From assembly GCA_015489065.1 (NCBI GenBank), contig WGAO01000080.1, forward strand, positions 1-36,756: a DNA stretch of 36,756 bases. The letters are read 5' to 3'. Each line of letters begins with the position of its first letter. Position 1 is the first letter of the stretch. Below the pieces are notes generated by a model that worked only from the letters and a program-made list of their open reading frames with translations, was not told the origin of the DNA and ran no database searches. Of this stretch, positions 6,748-15,058 are shown one piece after another. The DNA comes from Thermotogaceae bacterium (GTDB lineage: Bacteria; Thermotogota; Thermotogae; Thermotogales; Thermotogaceae). A program made the position numbers and the translations under genes.

Positions 6748-9032
6748 AACTGAATATAACTTTGTTTCTAATTGCAGCGTTGATACTTGGATATGTAGGG
6801 TTCAGATACATGAAGGTGAACCCAGACTTAACTGGTCTTGTATCAGCAAACACACCCGAATACAAAAAAATGATCAAGTTTCTCAACGAGAAATCTTCAA
6901 ACAACATACTAACAGTAGTTCTTCACACAGGAGGAAAAGTTGAGAAAGGCAAGGAAACACTGAAAAAGCTTATGAATGAATTCCAGAAGACGGGGTATAT
7001 CAAAGAAGTTATGAGATTTGACAACCCAGAATTGTTTATAAAGTACGGAGTGTTTTCTGGAAATCCCAGCCTTATATCACCAATGATATCTTCAGTCAAA
7101 AATGGTGTTTATGGCAATCCCACGGATTTCAGAATGTGGAAATCCTTAGGTCTTATACTTGGAAAACTCACACAATACGTAGAAGATTACGAAAAAAGAA
7201 GCGGTTTCAACGAGTACATACTTATTTCTCCAGACAAAAACGCCATAGTCATGAACTTCATGCTCAAGTCTGAAATAACCAATGTGAGCGATACATCAAA
7301 AGCCATAGAAAAATTGAAATCCATCACGAATAAGATCGAAAGGGAATCAGGGCAAGAGATAAACTTTACAGGTGCTCCTATGAGTACTTATGAATCAACA
7401 AAAGCTGTCAAACAAGATTTTGTATTCACCACAATGTTTTCCCTCACAGTGATATCTTTTCTGCTGTACATAACCCTTGGAAATGTCGCTGGTGTTGTAT
7501 ATCTATTTCTTTCCATGTTGGTTGCTATGGCAATATCGATGGGAATATTCTACTGGGTATTCGGTGAAATAAACATTATAACTTCATTCATAAACGCTAT
7601 GATATTGGGACTTGGAATAGATTTTGGAGTGCACATAATGACAAAATTCAATCACTTTACTCTCAAAGGCCTTGAACAACTCGAAGCCCTTAGAGAATCA
7701 CTACGAGAGACTCTTAAACCATCCTTTTACTCAGCTTTAACAACCGTCAGCGCCTTCTTGACAATGCTTGCGAGCGATTCCCCTGCTTTTTCACAAATGG
7801 GACTTATGGCGTCAATAGGTATTGGAGTCTACTTTTTGGTAATGTACATATTCCTACCATCTCTTTTGATGATGAAGGAAGGGCGAGTCCACGAGTTCAA
7901 GTTGTACGACCTGAGTATAAGATATCTAGATTTTGCGAGGAGAAAAAAACCGGTATTCGCTGGTTTTCTAATCGTATCACTTGTCTTGAGCTATTTTGGA
8001 ATACTCAACATAAGCGTCTTCTGGTATACACCTCCCGGACTCGTCCCAAAGAACTCTGAATCCTACAGAACTTGGAAGTTCTTAGAAAAGGAATTCCCAG
8101 GATTTGGTATAGGCGAAATCGTTGTCGGAACAAAGGACTTCAGCAAGTTAAATGATCTAACGGAAAAGCTGAAAGAGAATCCGTACATATCTTCTGTCAC
8201 TTCTCTCACGACGGTTCTGGAAGGTTTTTCAGAAAAATCCGCAAAAGAGATATCCAGATATTACGGTCCCTTGAAAGAAGTGATAAGGAATCCATTTTTA
8301 GTTACTATACTCAGAAGGATAGGAATATACAAACAAACGCTTGAAATGATAAAACTCGTTAGGGAATCAAGTAACTTCGACATGATATTAAACGAGATGG
8401 AAAGAGATCTACCAATGTTCTTCATGAAATATGGAAAAGACACCTATTACCTAGCTTATGCAAAACCAAGTGTTGATCTGTATATAAACAACAACTTGAA
8501 AATCGTTTACGATAACCTAAAGAAGAATTTCCGTGGATATGAGCTTTTGGGATACCCAGCCATACTTTACAAACTTATGGGAGATATGAAAAACGCCTTG
8601 TCTGAAGTGATATTCCTCATAGGCGGGATGATAATTCTGATAATACTTCTCAGCACCCTGTCTTTAAGAACAACTCTGAATATGTTGGTAGTGATAGTTC
8701 TCTTCACAGTGGCTTCATTCGGAATACTGTACTTCATGGACATAAGAGCTTCCTTCATGACACTCCTTGTCATACCGATAATGTTTGGAATAGGTGTCGA
8801 TGGTATGATCCACCTGAATCACATTGTAGGACATCCTAGAGAGAGTCTTATAAAAACAGAGAAAGCTGTGTCGGTGTCCATATTAACCACAGCAATAGCT
8901 TTTGGAAGCTTGGCGTTTTCAAGAGGGAGACTGCTTCGAGAGTTTGGGATTTCCGTAGCGATAGCTCTTATAATGAGTTTCCTTTTGACGATATTCTTGT
9001 TTTTGCCTATGATAGATAAAAGGAGGGGATGA
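6708..9032 (+). CDS. MMPL/RND-superfamily exporter
   Basis: I chose ATG 6708 (GGGAG eight bases upstream) over the in-frame TTG 6693. The 774-residue protein has the duplicated RND layout: a first helix at about 12-30, a large extracytoplasmic loop, five clustered helices at about 235-390 with 'ILGLGIDFGVHIMTKF' (family: G-x-x-x-D-Y/F-x-x-x), and then the same plan repeated, with 'IMFGIGVDGMIHLNHI' in the second helix cluster. The conserved D in each half is the expected proton-relay acid. It belongs to the short 'predicted RND exporter' type rather than the drug-efflux AcrB type (about 1000+ residues). No membrane-fusion or outer-membrane partner is adjacent. The substrate is probably a lipid or other hydrophobic molecule, by family analogy. 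Confidence 0.88.
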   Translation: MVEKFVNLIHSKIKLNITLFLIAALILGYVGFRYMKVNPDLTGLVSANTPEYKKMIKFLNEKSSNNILTVVLHTGGKVEKGKETLKKLMNEFQKTGYIKEVMRFDNPELFIKYGVFSGNPSLISPMISSVKNGVYGNPTDFRMWKSLGLILGKLTQYVEDYEKRSGFNEYILISPDKNAIVMNFMLKSEITNVSDTSKAIEKLKSITNKIERESGQEINFTGAPMSTYESTKAVKQDFVFTTMFSLTVISFLLYITLGNVAGVVYLFLSMLVAMAISMGIFYWVFGEINIITSFINAMILGLGIDFGVHIMTKFNHFTLKGLEQLEALRESLRETLKPSFYSALTTVSAFLTMLASDSPAFSQMGLMASIGIGVYFLVMYIFLPSLLMMKEGRVHEFKLYDLSIRYLDFARRKKPVFAGFLIVSLVLSYFGILNISVFWYTPPGLVPKNSESYRTWKFLEKEFPGFGIGEIVVGTKDFSKLNDLTEKLKENPYISSVTSLTTVLEGFSEKSAKEISRYYGPLKEVIRNPFLVTILRRIGIYKQTLEMIKLVRESSNFDMILNEMERDLPMFFMKYGKDTYYLAYAKPSVDLYINNNLKIVYDNLKKNFRGYELLGYPAILYKLMGDMKNALSEVIFLIGGMIILIILLSTLSLRTTLNMLVVIVLFTVASFGILYFMDIRASFMTLLVIPIMFGIGVDGMIHLNHIVGHPRESLIKTEKAVSVSILTTAIAFGSLAFSRGRLLREFGISVAIALIMSFLLTIFLFLPMIDKRRG

Positions 9033-9035
9033 ATT

Positions 9036-9671
9036 TTGATAAACATGCACCTAGTTCTGGGACATGTTGTAGCTGATCATTCGTTTACCAACAATTACAA
9101 GATCAGGAATTACAGAGGGATGAAGCTTCTTAACCACATAGTTTGGTCTGTGTTTGCCGTACTTGCCTTCACCTTCGATACACTTCTAAATAACACAAAA
9201 GGAGTCATCGTTTTAAGTTCTTTCATAGCTTTTCATATTTGGGGAGATTATGAAAGAGTGAAACTGAATAGCGCGGGAAGAAAACGTATGATAGACATCC
9301 TGGAGCTCATTCTTCTCATTGGAGCAATCATAGCAAACTGGATAGTTCACGACAGATTCTACCAGTCTTTCCTTTCTTCTGAGTTTGTTTACTACCTAAT
9401 GGGAATGTCTGTCGTATCGACTGGGGTCACATATCTTTTCAGAAACTTCTATCCAGGAATTGAGGATATGTCAGATATAGAAGGAATTTCAGAGAGACTG
9501 GCTTTTTTCGTTTTCCTTCTCGCCGGAAAGATAGGATTCGCCTACTTATCGCTTGCGTTTGGATTACTCTACAGGCTCATCAGGATCAGAAAATACAATG
9601 CTAGTTGGTGGATGAGTCCGCTCTTTGGAATAGCAATCTCTTATCTGTGGAAAATCACTTTGTACAGGTGA
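9036..9671 (+). CDS. DUF3307-like membrane protein
   Basis: The start is TTG 9036, seven bases after AGGAGGGG; the ATG at 9045 would be too far from the SD. The 211-residue protein begins 'HLVLGHVVADHSFTNNY', followed by 'LLNHIVWSVFAVLAF', matching the DUF3307 pattern of a membrane helix with conserved His/Asp (L-x-x-H-x-x-x-D-x-x-x-Q/N) and a second His in the next helix. Five or six further helices follow. The family has no established biochemical function. It sits directly after the MMPL exporter and before a PPP phosphatase. Confidence 0.55.
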   Translation: MINMHLVLGHVVADHSFTNNYKIRNYRGMKLLNHIVWSVFAVLAFTFDTLLNNTKGVIVLSSFIAFHIWGDYERVKLNSAGRKRMIDILELILLIGAIIANWIVHDRFYQSFLSSEFVYYLMGMSVVSTGVTYLFRNFYPGIEDMSDIEGISERLAFFVFLLAGKIGFAYLSLAFGLLYRLIRIRKYNASWWMSPLFGIAISYLWKITLYR

Positions 9672-9675
9672 TAGA

Positions 9676-10290
9676 ATGACATATGTGATAGGTGATATTC
9701 ACGGAATGTACAAGTACTTGTTAAGACTTCTCGAAAAACTCCCAGCTAGGGAAGAAGATGAGTTTGTATTTCTGGGTGATTACATAGACAGGGGTCCATC
9801 TTCAAAGGAGGTAGTGGATCTTCTTATAAAACTCTCTAAAAGTCAGAAAACCACTTTCATAAGGGGAAATCATGAAGACATGATGCTTAGATGTCTGAAG
9901 ATGGGCGATTGCTTAACTTGGCATTTCAATGGCGCAGATGCAACTCTTAGAAGCTTTGGCGGTGTTGATGAGATAAAAAAGTACTTGGATTTCTTCGAAT
10001 CCCTGAAGATATTTTACGAAAAAGAGATGTTTCTCATGGTACATGGAGGAGTGAAACCCGGTGTTCCGCTAGAAGAACAGGACGAGTTTGATATGCTCTG
10101 GATAAGGGATGAATTCATATACTCGGTGGACCCTCTTCCTGGAAAAGTCGTAGTTTTCGGTCACACTCCTATGGAAAAACCACTTATATCAAACGATAAA
10201 ATAGGCATAGATACGGGGTGTGTTTATGGCGGATATCTTACATCAATAAGATTAGAAGATCTAGAAATTTTTCAAGTTCCCTGCCACTGA
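9676..10290 (+). CDS. PPP-family serine/threonine phosphatase
   Basis: The 204-residue protein has the PPP signature set: 'GDIHG' (residues 6-10), 'GDYIDRG' near 34, 'RGNHE' near 64, 'VHGG' near 121 and 'FGHTP' near 162. The length and motif spacing match bacterial PrpA/ApaH-like phosphatases that use two metal ions to dephosphorylate phosphoproteins or diadenosine tetraphosphate. The choice between these is not possible from motifs alone. It follows the DUF3307-like gene by four bases, and a promoter for rlmN begins just after its stop, so it probably ends the first transcription unit. Confidence 0.87.
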   Translation: MTYVIGDIHGMYKYLLRLLEKLPAREEDEFVFLGDYIDRGPSSKEVVDLLIKLSKSQKTTFIRGNHEDMMLRCLKMGDCLTWHFNGADATLRSFGGVDEIKKYLDFFESLKIFYEKEMFLMVHGGVKPGVPLEEQDEFDMLWIRDEFIYSVDPLPGKVVVFGHTPMEKPLISNDKIGIDTGCVYGGYLTSIRLEDLEIFQVPCH

Positions 10291-10294
10291 TTTC

Positions 10295-10323
10295 TTCAAT
10301 CCCAAGACTTGCTGTGTTATAAA
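10295..10323 (+). promoter_or_regulatory. Promoter of rlmN
   Basis: An extended -10 element TG-T-TATAAA lies at 10315-10323, with a weak -35 (TTCAAT, 10295-10300) at 17-base spacing. The implied start of transcription is near 10330, which puts the in-frame ATG 10323 inside the promoter and supports TTG 10344 as the true start of rlmN. Confidence 0.55.
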
Positions 10324-10343
10324 TGCTCGGAGGTGATGACCCG

Positions 10344-11387
10344 TTGAAGAGTATCATGGATATGGACTATGAAGATCTCAAAAGAGAAATAACCGAGAAC
10401 TTAGGATGGGAAAGGTATCGAGCAGACCAGATAGCAGATTGGATATACAACAAGCATGTTTTGGATTTTTCCAAGATGACGAACCTCTCAAAAGAGTATA
10501 GAAAAATTCTGAGCGAGAATTACTACACGGATCTGCTGGAGCTCGTCGATAAGCAGATTTCGAAAATAGACAGGACCACAAAGTACCTCTGGAAACTCCG
10601 CGATGGAAATACGATAGAGTCTGTTTTGATATTCTATCCAAACAGAGTTTCTGCTTGCATATCTACACAAGTAGGTTGTCCTGTAGGATGTAAATTCTGC
10701 GCTACGGGAATGAGCGGGTTTGTCAGGAATTTATCAACTGGGGAAATCGTGAGCCAGATATTACACATGGAAATGGAAGCTAGGCTTAGAATAGGAAATG
10801 TCGTCTTCATGGGAATGGGAGAGCCTTTTTTAAATTATGAAAATGTTATAAAGAGCATAAAGATAATCAACCACCAAAAAATGATAGGAATAGGGATAAG
10901 GCATATAACTGTTTCAACCGTCGGAATTCCGGACAAGATAGTCTCTTTTGCTAAAGATGGAATGAACGCAAGACTGGCTTTATCTCTTCATGCAGCTTAT
11001 AATCACAAGAGGGATTTTCTCGTTCCGATAAATATCAAATACCCTATAGAAGAGATCATACAAGCCGCTAAGGAGTACCAAAAGATCACGAACAACCGTG
11101 TGTCGATAGAATACATAATGATAAAAGAGCTTAACGATTACGATTCAGATGCAGAGAAACTTGTAGAGGTTCTCAAGGGCTTAAAAGTCTTCGTTAACCT
11201 CATACCTGTGAATCCTGTTGTAAAAGATTTTCAAAGACCATCCAGAAGGAGAATAGAGGCGTTCAAAAAGATCTTGGAAAGTCACGGAATAGAAGTGGAA
11301 GTGAGAACAGAAAAAGGAACGGATATAGATGCTGCGTGTGGTCAGCTCAGAATAAGAAACAAACAACTCAAGAGAGCTTTCAAGTAG
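10344..11387 (+). CDS. rlmN: Dual-specificity RNA methyltransferase RlmN
   Basis: This radical-SAM enzyme methylates C2 of adenosine 2503 in 23S rRNA and A37 in some tRNAs. I start it at TTG 10344, seven bases after a perfect GGAGGTGA, giving 347 residues and the usual N-terminus (M-K-S-I-M-D...). The [4Fe-4S] motif is C112-x3-C116-x2-C119 ('GCPVGCKFC'). The two catalytic cysteines are visible as C105 ('VSACIST') and C332 ('DAACGQL'), at the same spacing from the cluster as in E. coli. 'FMGMGEPFLN' is the SAM-binding strand motif. Confidence 0.95.
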   Translation: MKSIMDMDYEDLKREITENLGWERYRADQIADWIYNKHVLDFSKMTNLSKEYRKILSENYYTDLLELVDKQISKIDRTTKYLWKLRDGNTIESVLIFYPNRVSACISTQVGCPVGCKFCATGMSGFVRNLSTGEIVSQILHMEMEARLRIGNVVFMGMGEPFLNYENVIKSIKIINHQKMIGIGIRHITVSTVGIPDKIVSFAKDGMNARLALSLHAAYNHKRDFLVPINIKYPIEEIIQAAKEYQKITNNRVSIEYIMIKELNDYDSDAEKLVEVLKGLKVFVNLIPVNPVVKDFQRPSRRRIEAFKKILESHGIEVEVRTEKGTDIDAACGQLRIRNKQLKRAFK

Positions 11388-11405
11388 GGTGGGAGGGGAT
11401 CAAAG

Positions 11406-12164
11406 TTGAAGCAAAAGATTTTGGTGGTGGAAAATGACAAGCAGATGAGCGCCATGATATCGAAAGCTCTAAAGGCAGCTTCCTTCGATGTCGTAACCGT
11501 TCCTTCTTTGGAAAAAGCTAAGGAGGCTCTGGAAAAGGAAAAGTTTGATCTGGTAATAATAGAGGATGACTCGGATTCCAAAGAACTTCTCAGGGAGATA
11601 AGAACGGCAAAAGATTATGAAACAATTCCCGTTATATTTCTCGGAAAGGGAAACGACATCGACAGGATAATCGCTCTGGAAATGGGAGCAGACGATTATG
11701 TGACAAGACCCTTCAATACTAAAGAACTCATTTCAAAGATAAAAGCTATTTTTAGAAGAATAAGATGGGATAAAAAAGTGGATCGAAAAAATCAACCGAA
11801 AATGTCATTTGGACGGTTGGAAATAGATAAGGAAAGCTTTGAAGTCAAGAAGGACGGAAAGAGTATTCACCTCACACCACTTGAATTCGACCTTCTATGT
11901 TTCCTGGCAGAAAACGAGGGTAGGGTCTTCTCAAGAGAAACACTTCTGGACAGGCTTTGGGGATACGACTATTTTGTAGATACAAGAACTGTTGATGTTC
12001 ACATAAGAAGACTTAGGACAAAGATAGAAGAGAATCCGTCCAAGCCTCGTTATATAATCACAGTTAGGGGAAAGGGATATAAATTCGTGGATCCTGATAA
12101 GGAGGGAGAGAATGATACCCTACGAAGTGATAAAGAAGAAGAGAGATGGGAAAAAACTGAATAA
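11406..12164 (+). CDS. OmpR/PhoB-type regulator with degenerate receiver
   Basis: A TTG start follows GGGAGGGGATC. The 252-residue protein has an N-terminal receiver domain (1-118) and a C-terminal winged-helix DNA-binding domain (about 135-230; 'LTPLEFDLLCFLAENEGRVF', 'RTVDVHIRRLRTKIE', 'VRGKGYKF'). The DNA-binding half is fully canonical. The receiver is not. Aligned to PhoB, the metal-binding acid D10 is N10, the phosphoacceptor D53 is E53, the switch Thr is G80 and the conserved Lys is R101, although 'GADDYVTRPF' keeps the frame. It is therefore unlikely to be a normal phosphorylation switch and may be constitutively active. No histidine kinase is adjacent. It overlaps the next gene by 53 bases. 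Confidence 0.9.
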   Translation: MKQKILVVENDKQMSAMISKALKAASFDVVTVPSLEKAKEALEKEKFDLVIIEDDSDSKELLREIRTAKDYETIPVIFLGKGNDIDRIIALEMGADDYVTRPFNTKELISKIKAIFRRIRWDKKVDRKNQPKMSFGRLEIDKESFEVKKDGKSIHLTPLEFDLLCFLAENEGRVFSRETLLDRLWGYDYFVDTRTVDVHIRRLRTKIEENPSKPRYIITVRGKGYKFVDPDKEGENDTLRSDKEEERWEKTE

Positions 12165-13416
12165 GGAAGAAATAGAGTTCATGGTAATGGGATATGTCAA
12201 TGGAGAGATACCGGACTATCAGATGGCAGCGCTCTTAATGGCCATATTTTTCCAACATCTAGATGATGAGGAGAGGGCAACCTTAACGGAGATAATGGCA
12301 AAGTCTGGTGACATGATAGACCTCTCAGACATCGGTCATAAGATAGTTGATAAACATTCGAGTGGTGGCGTTGGTGACAAGACAACACTCGTTGTCGCAC
12401 CCATGGTAGCATCTCTTGGAGTTCCCATAGCAAAAATGTCAGGTAGAGCTTTAGGTCATACTGGTGGAACGATTGATAAATTGGAATCTATACCAGGGTT
12501 TGAAACCTCACTCAGCCTTGAGAAATTTAAAGAAAATGTTAGAAGATATGGAATAGCAATTGCCGGTCAGACGGCAAACCTTGCACCTGCTGACAAAAAG
12601 ATATACGCCCTTAGAGATACAACAGCCACGGTTGATGAGATATCGTTGATATCTGCCAGCATAATGAGCAAAAAACTAGCAGGTGGAGCCGATGCATTCG
12701 TGTTGGATGTAAAAGCTGGAAGCGGTGCTTTCATGAAAACAGTAGAAGATGCCACGGAGCTCGCGAAGGCAATGGTGAGTATAGGAAAAGCCCACAAAAA
12801 AGACACGGTGGCACTCGTCACAAATATGGAAGAGCCTCTTGGAAAATTCGTAGGAAACTCGTTAGAAGTTTTGGAAGCGATAGAGACACTAAAAGGGAAC
12901 TACGATGAAAAATTTTTCGAGCTTTGCCTTGAACTTTCATCTTACATGGTCGAACTCTCAGGGAAAATGGACAGAGAGAAAGCAAAAGAAGAGCTTTTGA
13001 AAAACATAGAGAATGGCAGAGCGCTTGAAAAGTTCAGAGATCTGGTCAAAGCTCAAGGAGGAGACGAAAGGGTTGTCGATGACCCGGAAAGTATTCTCCC
13101 GATATCCGAAAAAACATTCGATGTAAAATCGACAAAAAGCGGATTTGTGAAGAATATAGACACGGAAGAGATAGGAGTGGCGTCTATACTCCTCGGAGCT
13201 GGGAGGATCAAAAAGGGTGATAAGATAGATCATTCTGTAGGTATAAAGATACTGAAAAAGATAGGGGACAAAGTAGAAAAAGGAGAGACAATTGCCGTCA
13301 TATACTATTCGGAAAGATCGAATTTAGACGATGCGGCTAAAAAGATACTGAATGCATATGAAATAGGCTCTGAACAAACAGAAAAGTTGCCGATGATATA
13401 CGAGGTGATCCGCTGA
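12112..13416 (+). CDS. pdp: Pyrimidine-nucleoside phosphorylase
   Basis: The enzyme splits thymidine, uridine or deoxyuridine with phosphate into the base and (deoxy)ribose 1-phosphate, salvaging pyrimidines in the cytoplasm. The 434-residue length is normal. The family signature region is clear: 'KHSSGGVGDKTT' (residues ~83-94, phosphate-binding), 'KMSGRALGHTGGTIDKLESI' (~109-128), and 'ALRDTTATVDEISLISASI' with the substrate-contacting Arg and Ser. The start at ATG 12112 follows GGAGGGAGAG and lies inside the regulator gene. I cannot distinguish a Pdp from a thymidine phosphorylase (deoA) preference by eye. Confidence 0.93.
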   Translation: MIPYEVIKKKRDGKKLNKEEIEFMVMGYVNGEIPDYQMAALLMAIFFQHLDDEERATLTEIMAKSGDMIDLSDIGHKIVDKHSSGGVGDKTTLVVAPMVASLGVPIAKMSGRALGHTGGTIDKLESIPGFETSLSLEKFKENVRRYGIAIAGQTANLAPADKKIYALRDTTATVDEISLISASIMSKKLAGGADAFVLDVKAGSGAFMKTVEDATELAKAMVSIGKAHKKDTVALVTNMEEPLGKFVGNSLEVLEAIETLKGNYDEKFFELCLELSSYMVELSGKMDREKAKEELLKNIENGRALEKFRDLVKAQGGDERVVDDPESILPISEKTFDVKSTKSGFVKNIDTEEIGVASILLGAGRIKKGDKIDHSVGIKILKKIGDKVEKGETIAVIYYSERSNLDDAAKKILNAYEIGSEQTEKLPMIYEVIR

Positions 13417-13417
13417 A

Positions 13418-15052
13418 GTGAGATTCATTACCGCTTTGATATCGCTGCTAAGCATCGCAGTTTTTTCGAACTACTACATAGTATCTGATAAGGTTTGGAA
13501 TGTATCGGAAATGATTGAAAAAGGAGAAACCTTTCTCCTAGCGGACGATCTATCTCCACTCGGTATAGAAGTAGTCGGCGATCCCGCCAAGGGTCCTGTC
13601 TACCTATTCTTCGGGGATCACATAGTTACTTTGAGAAAAAACGGAAAAGTTACCATGGATTTTGTCGACACTCTGAGTGAACGTGGATGCTTTTTCTCAG
13701 GTAGCACCGTTTATGTATCTGCCGAAGTTGTGGAAAAGATCACGGGTTACAGGTGGAGAAGCCTTCCTGGAGACAGTATGGCGATATTTCTAAAAGAGAG
13801 GAGCATAGTATCCATAACGAGATCGTCTCGAAGCATATTTCTGAAATTCGACGGCCCGATACCATCTGATATGGTCAAGTCCACTCTCCAGAATGGAGTT
13901 CTCCAAATAATATCGTATCCAGTGAAAAGAGTTTTAAATATTCCAAAAGACTTCAATTGGAAGCTTGAGGATGAAAAATTTCAATTGCTTGTAAAGATAA
14001 GTCAGTACATTCGCCCGATAATTCATATAAGAAACGAAACGGTTGAGATAAGAATGATTCCTCAGTCTGAAGAATTCTTTGGAAAAATGAAATTATCCGA
14101 TGGTGTGATCTTTGAGAGAAAGAAAATAAAGATAGATGGGTACAGCATGGTTGTAGATTCGGTTACAGTGGATCTCAGAAAAGCATCTGTGATCCCGGAA
14201 ATCTCGGCAGCTGGTGTGGGGAGCCTTGAAACTATAAAGAGTATGGTGGACAGAACCGGAGCTATAGCTGGTGTGAACGCAAATTATTTCGATCCTAAGA
14301 CTTCTCTCATAATTGGTCTGCTGATAAAGAACGGAAAACCATTATCAACATCCTTTGGTGGAAGACCGATATTCGTGGTAACCGACAGTGACGAAGCTAT
14401 GATAGGTAAATTTTTCGTGGAGATACATGCCCTCATAGGAGATACTCTCTTTCTCGTCAAAGGAATAGACACGATATCAAAAGGTGATGTTATTCTGTTT
14501 ACAGACGATTATGCAAAAGCTGTTCCAAAAATAGAAAATAGGATATACATAATAGGCAAAAACGGCAGAATAGTGGGATTTGGATACAAGAAATTTTTAG
14601 ACGATGGTGAGTACATGGCATCTGTGGATTCAAAGTACTCTGAATATCTTAAAGATCTCAAGATAAACGACATATTCAGGATAAGAATAAATTCGACATT
14701 TGATATACCCATAAAACACGCTGTAGAAGGAGGACCGTTGATACTCCTCAACGGAAAACCACTGGTAGATCAAAAAAGCGAGAAGCACAGATATGGAGGA
14801 GGTCTTGCATTCTACAAAGCTACAAGAACGCTCGTAGCTTTAAAGGATTCTCGTACCGTTGTTTTGATGATGACAGAAGGAAAAGTGACATATGACGATA
14901 TGGTTGAATACCTCAAGAGCAAAGGATTCGTGAGTGCAATGTTCCTGGATGGTGGGAGCTCATCCACAATGGTGGTAAAGGACATGATTTTCACAGGAAA
15001 CGGCAAAGAGAGATATGTAGCTTCTGGACTCCTCGTATTTCCCAAGAGGTGA
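13418..15052 (+). CDS. Exported phosphodiester glycosidase-family protein (NAGPA-like)
   Basis: A GTG start follows GAGGTGATC. The 544-residue product has an N-terminal hydrophobic signal (residues 3-17) and an N-terminal region of about 200 residues with alternating strands that resembles copper-amine-oxidase-N or AMIN-type cell-wall modules (tentative). The NAGPA-type domain (DUF2233/PF09992) covers about 235-544, shown by 'AGVNANYFDPK', 'AVEGGPLILLNGKP' and the signature 'MFLDGGSSSTMVV'. Human NAGPA removes GlcNAc from a phosphodiester; bacterial relatives act on envelope polymers or have unknown roles. It probably acts outside the cytoplasmic membrane on a surface glycan. Confidence 0.85.
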   Translation: MRFITALISLLSIAVFSNYYIVSDKVWNVSEMIEKGETFLLADDLSPLGIEVVGDPAKGPVYLFFGDHIVTLRKNGKVTMDFVDTLSERGCFFSGSTVYVSAEVVEKITGYRWRSLPGDSMAIFLKERSIVSITRSSRSIFLKFDGPIPSDMVKSTLQNGVLQIISYPVKRVLNIPKDFNWKLEDEKFQLLVKISQYIRPIIHIRNETVEIRMIPQSEEFFGKMKLSDGVIFERKKIKIDGYSMVVDSVTVDLRKASVIPEISAAGVGSLETIKSMVDRTGAIAGVNANYFDPKTSLIIGLLIKNGKPLSTSFGGRPIFVVTDSDEAMIGKFFVEIHALIGDTLFLVKGIDTISKGDVILFTDDYAKAVPKIENRIYIIGKNGRIVGFGYKKFLDDGEYMASVDSKYSEYLKDLKINDIFRIRINSTFDIPIKHAVEGGPLILLNGKPLVDQKSEKHRYGGGLAFYKATRTLVALKDSRTVVLMMTEGKVTYDDMVEYLKSKGFVSAMFLDGGSSSTMVVKDMIFTGNGKERYVASGLLVFPKR

Positions 15053-15058
15053 GAATTC

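Noticed and set aside
10323-10343. ATG 10323 as the start of rlmN.
   Set aside because: It overlaps the -10 element of the only promoter and adds seven unconserved residues; TTG 10344 has a perfect SD.
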